DNA of 23,120 nucleotides from Bodo saltans (lineage: Eukaryota; Euglenozoa; Kinetoplastea; Eubodonida; Bodonidae), in assembly GCA_001460835.1 (NCBI GenBank), contig CYKH01002183.1, positions 3,477 through 26,596 on the forward strand, read 5' to 3'. The first letter of the stretch is position 1; the number at the start of each line of letters is the position of its first letter. Positions 17,125 through 23,120 of this stretch are shown piece after piece. Made by a program: the position numbers and the translations under genes. The notes under the pieces were generated by a model, which was not told where the DNA came from, did no database searches, and was given only the letters and a program-made list of their open reading frames with translations.

Positions 17125-18364
17125 AGCGCAGAGGCTATTTCACGCGCAACAACAACCTGCCCCAGCGCAGCATGGAAATGCTTTTCAAACATTTCTACGG
17201 TCATTGTTCCTTTTTATTCTAACGCTGCCTCTATTATTTATCGTCGCTCGACAGTTCGGCCTTGCGGCACTGCTTGTCGCAACGTTCGTGGTGTACAAAT
17301 TGGGTTGTCTCCAACTTGTTACGCTGGGGCTGCGTTGGTTGTTCGTCTCCGATGCTTCAGCGTACAAAGACGCGCTCCGTCGTGCGGACACCATGGCACA
17401 ACCCATCACTTCAAAGGAATCCGAGTTCAAAGAAAATCACCTCCTTTCGTTTGGATACAGCGCAATGCAGGGGTGGCGGCGAAGCATGGAAGATGCACAT
17501 ACAGCCGTATTGGAGCCGTATGGCGGATTCTTCGCTGTCTTTGATGGACATAGCGGATCCACCGTAGCTCAATTCTGTGGCCAAAACCTTTACCGATTTA
17601 TCACGAAAACTGCCGCATTCGAAGCGAAAAGTTTTGGCAAGGCAATGTACGACGGCTTCATGAACATTGACAAACATTTACATAAAAACCAACCGCGAGA
17701 TCGAAGTGGATGCACCGCTGTGTCATTGTTGATTCACGGCGAAGATCTTGTCTGCGCCAATGCAGGAGACAGTAGATGCGTTTTGTGCAGGGATGGTGAA
17801 GCAATTCCTCTGAGCAACGACCATAAACCCTACACACCGACGGAGCAGATGCGTATCGAACGAGCAGGTGGTTACGTGTGGAATCGCAGAGTAAACGGCA
17901 TATTAGCACTTTCTCGAGCTATTGGCGATTTCATGTTCAAAACCAATCCACAGATAGCATGGGAAGAACAAGCCGTCACCGCATCGCCGGAAGTGAAGCT
18001 TATTAAGCTTGACCGTGCACGCGATGAATTTGTCATTCTCGCATGTGATGGAATCTGGGACGTCCTGACCAACGAACAAGTCATCGAATTCGTCAGACCA
18101 CTCCTGGCCAAAGGTGTCCCTCCCATTGAGGTCTGTGATAAGCTCATGCATCAATGTCTCTCTCCTCATCCTTTCGGACTTGGATGTGATAACATGTCAG
18201 TTGTTATTGTTACATTCAAGAAGCAACCCTATCAATCTCCTTTGGTTCAAAACGTGAGCAACGCTGCGTCTGCAGCATCGGTAGCGAACAGTAGTAGCAA
18301 CAGCTCTTTCCGAGATGGTCAGACGTCGGTCGCCGCCTCAACCACTGATGAGAAAGAAGATTAG
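17063..18364 (+). CDS. PP2C-type (PPM) Ser/Thr phosphatase with N-terminal membrane segments
   Basis: This 433-residue metal-dependent phosphatase removes phosphate from Ser/Thr of proteins. The expected motifs are present: G-Y-S-A-M-Q-G-W-R-R-S-M-E-D (131-144), F-F-A-V-F-D-G-H-S-G (156-165), S-G-C-T-A (215-219), A-N-A-G-D-S-R (232-238), L-S-R-A-I-G-D (283-289), A-C-D-G-I-W-D (327-333) and D-N-M-S (376-379). The Mn/Mg ligands (D161, G162, D329, D376) and the catalytic-core Arg (R139 or R140) are therefore kept, so it should be active. Residues 1-41 are Gln/Pro/Ala-rich; two hydrophobic segments (about 44-62 and 66-94) suggest membrane anchoring with the catalytic domain on the cytosolic side. 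The tail (390-433) is Ser/Ala-rich. An in-frame GTG at 17048 precedes the ATG, which I prefer. The leader and first 20 codons are tandemly duplicated upstream. Confidence 0.93.
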   Translation: MQQRQGTAPTPITPAAQRALAAQRLFHAQQQPAPAQHGNAFQTFLRSLFLFILTLPLLFIVARQFGLAALLVATFVVYKLGCLQLVTLGLRWLFVSDASAYKDALRRADTMAQPITSKESEFKENHLLSFGYSAMQGWRRSMEDAHTAVLEPYGGFFAVFDGHSGSTVAQFCGQNLYRFITKTAAFEAKSFGKAMYDGFMNIDKHLHKNQPRDRSGCTAVSLLIHGEDLVCANAGDSRCVLCRDGEAIPLSNDHKPYTPTEQMRIERAGGYVWNRRVNGILALSRAIGDFMFKTNPQIAWEEQAVTASPEVKLIKLDRARDEFVILACDGIWDVLTNEQVIEFVRPLLAKGVPPIEVCDKLMHQCLSPHPFGLGCDNMSVVIVTFKKQPYQSPLVQNVSNAASAASVANSSSNSSFRDGQTSVAASTTDEKED

Positions 18365-18857
18365 GAATTCTGTGCACTTGGAAATGGAACTCTCAAACGT
18401 GCTGAATGTCATTAATTTCATGAAAGTGAAGCGAAAATGGTGTGGAACTTTAAAGGAGAAGGAAATGAATGCGCGGTGTCGCCAATCGACAATTGCTTTG
18501 CTGATCTTGTGTATGTATGTGCATTTCTACTTCTCCTTTGATGGGAACTTCAGATGTCTGCCTCGGCACGCAACATCATTTCACTTTTCAAATTAGTGTG
18601 TGCTTCTATTTATGTGCGAAAACAAAAGCGAAAGTGATTTTTAATAAGCTACAGCCCCTTTTGCGCCCCCAAAAAATGAATCGATTATTTTCCACTGGTC
18701 TCTGTGTCCGCGTGGCAATCCAATCACATCATGCTGTCTTTCGATTTTTTTATTGGCTTGTTAATCTTGGGTGACAGTAACATTCACTACAACTGTTTAG
18801 CACTGCTCTAATCCCGCGAAACAATCTTGATCGGGTCGATCAACGCAACCATTCTAG
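18365..18857 (+). other. Intergenic region between PP2C and mitochondrial carrier
   Basis: At 493 bases this is the longest gap. It is AT-rich, with several T-rich stretches (about 18505-18545, 18580-18620, 18732-18768) and an AAAAAATG at 18671-18678. The reading frames across it (18315-18596 and 18517-18774) have no recognisable protein pattern. It most likely holds the PP2C 3' UTR, its poly(A) site and the carrier's splice signals. No RNA gene was recognised. Confidence 0.6.
18732..18777 (+). promoter_or_regulatory. Polypyrimidine tract and AG acceptor before the carrier gene
   Basis: A T-rich tract at about 18732-18768 is followed by an AG at 18776-18777, leaving an 80-base leader to the ATG at 18858. 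A second AG lies directly before the ATG (18856-18857), but its preceding tract is weak. Confidence 0.55.
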
Positions 18858-19799
18858 ATGACAGACTTCATTGCGGGTTGGGTCGGCGGCATCAGTATCC
18901 TAGCTGTGGGTCATCCCCTAGACACCGTCAAAGTTCGATTGCAAGGCTCTGCATTTGACCATCGGAAGGTGACGTACCGCAATAGTGTTGACTGCGCATT
19001 AGCTATTTTGCGTGATGATGGTATCCGTGGCTTCTACCGGGGGATCGCTGCACCGATGCTTAGTGTCGGCGTTGCGTCTGGCGCGATGTTTTTCGTCTAT
19101 GGGCATTGTTTGAATTATTTTGTGTCTCAACATCGAAACATTCAGCGACAGCACTCCGTCTACGATGGACTCGAGGACGACGAAGGAACCTTTTCAGACA
19201 ACATGAGAAACGTTGCAAACTTAACGTTGTTTGAAAACATGGTCTGCGCAGCTGCAGGTGGCTGCGTCCACGCGTTTGTGATGACCCCATTCGAGATGAT
19301 TCGCATCCGACTTCAAACAGCTGACATGTTTCCTCACCGTAATTATTTTGGTGCCATTGACTGTGGACGGACAATTTACCGTGAAGGCGGTGTTCGAAAA
19401 TTGTATCGCGGGCTACAGGCCACTATTATTCGTGATGTTCCCGGGTCAATTGTGTACTTGGGCAGCTACGGAATCCTTCGACAAATGCTTCCGCAAGAGC
19501 GTGGCCGTATGAACGTGTGTGGTGCACTGTTTGCTGGAGGTTGCGCCGGCGTTGCTCAGTGGTTGGTGGTGTTCCCATTTGATACGATAAAAACCCGGCG
19601 CCAAATTGCGAAGTGTGGTCAATATGTGGACTTGCTTCACGTCGCTCGAGACTTATGGAAACACGAAGGGCTTCCAGGGTTTTACTATGGCATTGCCCCA
19701 GCGTTGTGTCGTGCTTTCTTGGCGAATGCAGCGTGTTTTGCTGGCGTGGAGACTGTTCTACGGCTTGCTACGAAAGCCAATGAAAACGCCGATGAGTAA
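18858..19799 (+). CDS. Mitochondrial carrier (SLC25), carnitine/acylcarnitine or basic amino acid subgroup
   Basis: The 313-residue protein has the three-repeat SLC25 architecture, about 100 residues each, six helices, inner mitochondrial membrane. The signature P-x-[DE]-x2-[KR] occurs three times: GHPLDTVKVRLQ (P20), TPFEMIRIRLQ (P144) and FPFDTIKTRRQ (P240). Each is followed by the G-x2-G/aromatic element (G-F-Y-R-G near 58-62, K-L-Y-R-G near 181-185, G-F-Y-Y-G near 274-278). The first signature is the same as in carnitine/acylcarnitine carriers, and helix 4 carries R-D-V-P (192-195), the R-D contact-point pair typical of carnitine and amino acid carriers. The transported substrate is likely carnitine/acylcarnitine or a basic amino acid, but I cannot choose. 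An acidic insert (about 104-115) lies between repeats 1 and 2. Length is normal for the family. Confidence 0.93.
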   Translation: MTDFIAGWVGGISILAVGHPLDTVKVRLQGSAFDHRKVTYRNSVDCALAILRDDGIRGFYRGIAAPMLSVGVASGAMFFVYGHCLNYFVSQHRNIQRQHSVYDGLEDDEGTFSDNMRNVANLTLFENMVCAAAGGCVHAFVMTPFEMIRIRLQTADMFPHRNYFGAIDCGRTIYREGGVRKLYRGLQATIIRDVPGSIVYLGSYGILRQMLPQERGRMNVCGALFAGGCAGVAQWLVVFPFDTIKTRRQIAKCGQYVDLLHVARDLWKHEGLPGFYYGIAPALCRAFLANAACFAGVETVLRLATKANENADE

Positions 19800-20158
19800 G
19801 CGTCACATTTTGCTCGTGGTGCTCATCAATCACCCTCCCAGCGCCCAGCGCCCTACCCTCATCATCACACATTACACACACACATCACGACGACGCCATT
19901 TGGACGGAATAAAAATTCTCTGGCAGATTTGCTTTGACAAAAGAATCATTTTCACGATATCGTCCTTATGAACACAACCGAGTAGCAGTCGTGGCGGCAG
20001 TCTCAAAACAAAACAAGAAAATCTCATCACCCATTAAACATGTTTGCTGTTTCAAAAAGAGGAAAACGCTGCCTTTTGACCCCGCTCACCTCAGATGTTC
20101 TTTGCATCGCTGCTGTTGTTCTTGTACGTTTTGTTACAGGCGTGTAGGAGACACAAGT
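19800..20158 (+). other. Intergenic region between carrier and T-F-R-P repeat protein
   Basis: The 359 bases contain a C/A-rich 3' UTR-like stretch with short CA runs (about 19866-19890) and an AATAAA-like sequence near 19908 (a signal kinetoplastids are not known to require). A C/T-rich tract runs into the acceptor at 20138-20139. Plus-strand frames across it end without recognisable content. Confidence 0.6.
20109..20139 (+). promoter_or_regulatory. Strong polypyrimidine tract and CAG acceptor
   Basis: The tract at 20109-20135 is almost all T, C and G and ends in TTACAG, with AG at 20138-20139. It is one of the cleanest acceptors in the window. The first ATG after it is at 20159, 19 bases downstream, which suggests that translation is meant to begin there and not at 20300. 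Confidence 0.7.
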
Positions 20159-20242
20159 ATGTCCGACGTTCCGTCACCCTCTTCGCTTCAAAGCAAAGGT
20201 TCATCGTCGATCTCGCGGACATACGGCAATTCGGCCGCGTAA
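20159..20242 (+). other. 27-codon reading frame, apparent N-terminus cut by an in-frame TAA
   Basis: The ATG at 20159 is the first after the strong splice acceptor and opens a Ser-rich peptide (begins MSDVPSPSSLQ) ending at TAA 20240-20242. The same frame then continues without any other stop through 20243-20299 and into the 731-codon frame beginning at 20300. The bridging codons (S-N-P-I-L-N-I-V-N-D-Y-Y-T-K-Q-Q) look like ordinary protein. It is therefore either a nonsense change in the gene, a sequence error, a read-through stop, or a true small upstream frame. Confidence 0.6.
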
Positions 20243-20299
20243 AGCAATCCTATTCTCAACATCGTCAATGATTACTACACGAAGCAACAAGCGGCGTAC

Positions 20300-22495
20300 A
20301 TGCAACAGCGTCGAAAGTTACAAACAAGTGAAACCGACAGCAGTTTAAATAGAGACGCAGATGTTGGAGCACCAAATAGACGGCAACAACAACAGCAGCC
20401 AACCACCACACAGCAGCAGAATGTGGCGTCAGGGTCCTCCGTGTTGGTGTCACCGCCTACAGCATCTCGTAACACATCGTACCCTTCTCTAATAGACACC
20501 AGCGCCATCAGTGCTCAAAATATGTCCACAGCATCCGCTAGATCGACTCCACCAGTAGAAAGACTGCTGAAATGGTCCGAAAAACGAGAGGAGGCTCTCC
20601 AACGAATTCGTGAGGAAGAAGAAAAGAAAAAATACGCGGAGTCAACCTTTCGTCCAAATCTGGCAAAAGCTCGCAGTGCGAGTTCTTCCTCAGTGTCCAG
20701 CGGCGGCGGAGGTGATGCATACTACACTCATGAACAGCTTCACCGCAGCTCCCGCGCAACCATCACAACCACTGACGCAAATATAAAGCGCACTGAAGTT
20801 TCTGTGACGGAGCGATTGTTGATGCAAGGACAGCTCTCTGATTTACGCAAAGACTTCCTTCGTGACACACGAAATCGCGAAATTGAAACTCAGCATCCAT
20901 TTCAGCCGGTTGTCCTCCCTTTTAACTCTTTCCGTGATCCTACTGCCATTCTGCAAACCACTGAAGCATGGGACCACAAGCGTGGAGCAATTGTCAAAGA
21001 AGAGGCGCCAATGGATCCAGAGTGCACGTTCCGCCCCGCCATCAATCCGCCACCACCAAAGCGTTCCAATAGTTCAGCTGCGCATACGGCGGCGGCGTTA
21101 TCAGAGCGATCGAACAATATCACCACAGTGTCGTCAATTCAACATGATCGACGATCATTTGTGGAAGATGGCTCATTTCAAGGTACAGTTTTATCGGCAG
21201 TGACTTCACATTCCGCCAAAAATGTATCACAGCGCTCTCACCAAGGAGAAACTAGTGCACGGCAAAGACACTCAGGTGAGCTTCTACGGGAACAGCTGCT
21301 TGTGCAGCGAATTCGTGCTGCGTGCCACAGCCGGGGGTTGCATCATGGGCCTCACCACTCATTTACCGCTTTCATTGCAAGCATGTGTGAAACGACAACT
21401 CTAGCCCCTGTGAACACAACTTTCCAGTCCTCTGCATTCCATAGCCTCCGTGAACGTCAGCGACGTGAGCAGCAAGAGCGTGATCATCATGTGCCACAGC
21501 AGAACCAGCAAAAGTCAACTGCAGACGCACAGCCATCTCGTAATGAGCGGACTGCCAAAGCCAATCAAGTTGCAGCCAAAATCACCAAACGGCAACAAGA
21601 GAAAGATAGTGAGGTACTCCGTGATTTGTCGCCTATTCATCGCTTTGTTGTCACAAGCGATGAGGGAGTTGATGAAGTTAGTATCGGCGAGCTTGGTAGC
21701 GGAAGCGAAAGTAATAGGAGCCGATCTGGTTCATCCCTTCGGTTTGAAGTTGAGCAAGATGAAGAAAGTGAATTTGCGCGAACTGGCTCAAGCACTGGTA
21801 TGGTCATCCTATCGGAAGCAACGCCGCGACAGAATACAGCAAACACCGCCGTTGGCCTCATCCCGTTTGACGGATTTCTTCTTCGGCAAGAGCAAGCCTA
21901 TCGTGCAAAGCAGCGTCGTTTGGAGCAACTGATTCGCCAAACCGCTCCTCCTCTCAAACCAAATATCTGTGAGCACAGCCGCCAACTTGCATCTGTCGCG
22001 ACGAAAGCGTCAACGCAGAAGTCCAATGGAGATGGTAGTACGACCCGTACGGACCAGCACCGTGCGAAATCGTTTGCTGTGCGATCAGATGAACTAACAT
22101 TTCGCCCTGTCATTACGTCTGTTGCTTCTAACTGTCCTCCGCGTGGTTTTGATGACATGCACCTTGACTCTCACCGACGCCACGAGAAATTGGCCCAATC
22201 TGCACAGAAAAACGATGCTGAAAAGATGAATGAGTGCACGTTCCAACCCTTTACCAACCGTCAACGCAACACGAAAGTGGAATCGACTTTGAATCCGAGA
22301 AATTTCAATCTGTATCAAGAACAGTTGGCAAGGCAGCGCCAACAGCAAGACGAGCGGCGCACGACGCAAGAGCGCAACGCAGCTATGGAAGAATTTTCAA
22401 GTTGCACATTCAAGCCACGGGTCAATCGAACTCCATCTTACATAAGTCGTATGACAAGCTCGGTGAGCGCTTTACGTGAAGCTGCAGAGCGGTGA
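20300..22495 (+). CDS. Protein with repeated T-F-[RKQ]-P motifs, likely cytoskeletal; function unknown
   Basis: From its first ATG after the TAA at 20240 the frame gives 731 residues. The protein is hydrophilic, rich in Gln, Arg, Glu and Ser, with no membrane segment. A short motif recurs: STFRPNL (115-121), ECTFRPAIN (241-249), LTFRPVI (599-605), ECTFQPFTN (645-653) and CTFKPRVN (702-709), plus weaker versions such as H-P-F-Q-P (199-203) and L-K-P-N-I near 552. Charged, probably coiled-coil helices precede several copies, for example the E/K/R-rich run at 94-112. I recall such C-T-F-x-P elements from conserved hypothetical proteins of flagellated protists, often cytoskeleton-associated, but no function is established from sequence. 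The true start may be the ATG at 20159, which would add 47 codons including one TAA. Gln tracts at 29-33 and 38-40 are low-complexity. Confidence 0.85.
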   Translation: MQQRRKLQTSETDSSLNRDADVGAPNRRQQQQQPTTTQQQNVASGSSVLVSPPTASRNTSYPSLIDTSAISAQNMSTASARSTPPVERLLKWSEKREEALQRIREEEEKKKYAESTFRPNLAKARSASSSSVSSGGGGDAYYTHEQLHRSSRATITTTDANIKRTEVSVTERLLMQGQLSDLRKDFLRDTRNREIETQHPFQPVVLPFNSFRDPTAILQTTEAWDHKRGAIVKEEAPMDPECTFRPAINPPPPKRSNSSAAHTAAALSERSNNITTVSSIQHDRRSFVEDGSFQGTVLSAVTSHSAKNVSQRSHQGETSARQRHSGELLREQLLVQRIRAACHSRGLHHGPHHSFTAFIASMCETTTLAPVNTTFQSSAFHSLRERQRREQQERDHHVPQQNQQKSTADAQPSRNERTAKANQVAAKITKRQQEKDSEVLRDLSPIHRFVVTSDEGVDEVSIGELGSGSESNRSRSGSSLRFEVEQDEESEFARTGSSTGMVILSEATPRQNTANTAVGLIPFDGFLLRQEQAYRAKQRRLEQLIRQTAPPLKPNICEHSRQLASVATKASTQKSNGDGSTTRTDQHRAKSFAVRSDELTFRPVITSVASNCPPRGFDDMHLDSHRRHEKLAQSAQKNDAEKMNECTFQPFTNRQRNTKVESTLNPRNFNLYQEQLARQRQQQDERRTTQERNAAMEEFSSCTFKPRVNRTPSYISRMTSSVSALREAAER

Positions 22496-22648
22496 AGTCA
22501 GTGGAATCGTCAGTCACAGCTGAAAGGAATAGAGTAGATACAATTGAATGCGAACTGGGTGTTCTGCAATATACAATTCGGTGTGTGTTTTCTTTTTTTA
22601 CTCGTGCGAGCAGCCCCACTCGTCAAGTGCCATAAGCTACTATCCATA

Positions 22649-22690
22649 TTTTTTTTCGTTTTTTGTTGTTGGTGTTTTTCTTTGTGCAAG
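22649..22690 (+). promoter_or_regulatory. Polypyrimidine tract and AG acceptor before the last gene
   Basis: A T-rich tract at 22649-22686 ends in G-C-A-A-G, with AG at 22689-22690. The next ATG, at 22745, starts a frame open to the window end, leaving a 54-base leader. The arrangement matches that of the other genes. Confidence 0.7.
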
Positions 22691-22744
22691 GAAGAAACTC
22701 CTTTCAACTCGTAGAACAACAAGCGAACGTACCAGTCACCAAAA

Positions 22745-23120
22745 ATGTCGAGCGCAAAAAATGGATCCAAGAAGGCATTTTCTTCTGATGAGCTCCGTTC
22801 GTTTTACTTCAGCAAAGCATCAAATTTCAACATTTTCAACAATAGCGGCAGCGTTCCGCGAGTAGATCGCAGTGATGCCGCCGCTTCGTTGTCACAAGTA
22901 GACATTTCTGTGAACGACACTGCAGCAAGCCGTATGATGCCATCACCTGTAACTGCTGCAACGCCTGCAAGCACTGTTAAGCCTGAAGCACCCTCACGCA
23001 CTCAGCAGCGTAGTCCGACCAACAGTTCACCTGTTCAACAGACTGCTCCGTTGGCTAAGAAGACCTCAGCTGCTGGCTCGGCTTTCGCCATGGCCAAGGC
23101 CGCAAGCTCGACGTCAGGTG
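22745..23120 (+). CDS. N-terminal fragment of an unrecognised protein, cut by the window edge
   Basis: An open frame of 125 codons without a stop begins at the first ATG after a strong splice acceptor. The start (MSSAKNGSKK) is basic; residues 12-32 (F-S-S-D-E-L-R-S-F-Y-F-S and on) could be a short helix. The rest is Ser/Ala/Pro/Thr/Gln-rich and probably disordered, with a Lys/Ala segment near the end. There is no signal peptide, membrane segment or known motif in the visible part. Position, strand and leader make a real gene likely; the product cannot be named. Confidence 0.75.
   Translation, partial: MSSAKNGSKKAFSSDELRSFYFSKASNFNIFNNSGSVPRVDRSDAAASLSQVDISVNDTAASRMMPSPVTAATPASTVKPEAPSRTQQRSPTNSSPVQQTAPLAKKTSAAGSAFAMAKAASSTSG

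Noticed and set aside
18315-18774. Two overlapping plus-strand frames after the PP2C gene
   Set aside because: They lie in UTR-like, T-rich sequence, have no domain pattern, and are best read as the 3' UTR and splice region.
20159-20242. Stop-codon reassignment (TAA read as an amino acid), as in some trypanosomatid relatives
   Set aside because: Three complete genes here (550-2559, 2954-3748, 18858-19799) end at TAA at sensible family lengths or domain ends, and TAG and TGA also end genes, so a genome-wide change of code is not supported.

Overview
The window looks like nuclear DNA of a kinetoplastid protist, most likely a free-living bodonid such as Bodo saltans. This rests on sequence features, not on a database match. 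All eight gene loci lie on the + strand, none shows an intron, and spacing is short (about 165 to 500 bases). Most intergenic gaps carry a pyrimidine-rich tract followed by an AG, as expected for trans-splicing of a polycistronic transcript. Stops are TAA, TAG and TGA, so the code is standard. The first protein resembles the large families of polytopic surface proteins of bodonids.

Layout. 1-549: no intact gene, but Ser/Thr/Asn-rich coding-like pieces in a frame different from the one that follows. 550-2559: polytopic membrane protein, probably missing or frame-broken at its N-terminus. 2954-3748: a compact CstF-64 (RRM, hinge and C-terminal domain). 4100-16204: one uninterrupted 4034-codon reading frame, helical and HEAT-like between low-complexity spacers, tentatively a Furry/MOR2/Tao3-type cell morphogenesis protein. 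16369-16725: a 118-residue protein with an RIIa/Dpy30-like docking domain. 16857-17124: an immediate tandem duplication (133 + 135 bp) of the leader and first codons of the next gene. 17063-18364: membrane-anchored PP2C phosphatase. 18858-19799: mitochondrial carrier of the carnitine/basic amino acid type. 20300-22495: 731-residue protein with scattered T-F-[RKQ]-P motifs, whose apparent N-terminus is cut off by an in-frame TAA at 20240. 22745-23120: the start of an unrecognised gene that runs off the window.

The genes do not form one pathway, which is normal for a kinetoplastid directional cluster, where neighbours share transcription but not function. One link is plausible: CstF-64 acts in 3'-end formation, which in these organisms is coupled to trans-splicing of the downstream gene. 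The Furry-like protein, the RIIa protein and the T-F-R-P protein could all be cytoskeletal or flagellar, but that is inference.

The most interesting signals are the tandem duplication over the PP2C 5' end, the in-frame stop between two coding-like segments at 20159-20300, the frame break in the first membrane protein, and the giant Furry-like gene with its ambiguous start. I saw no tRNA, rRNA, CRISPR array, transposon or viral element.
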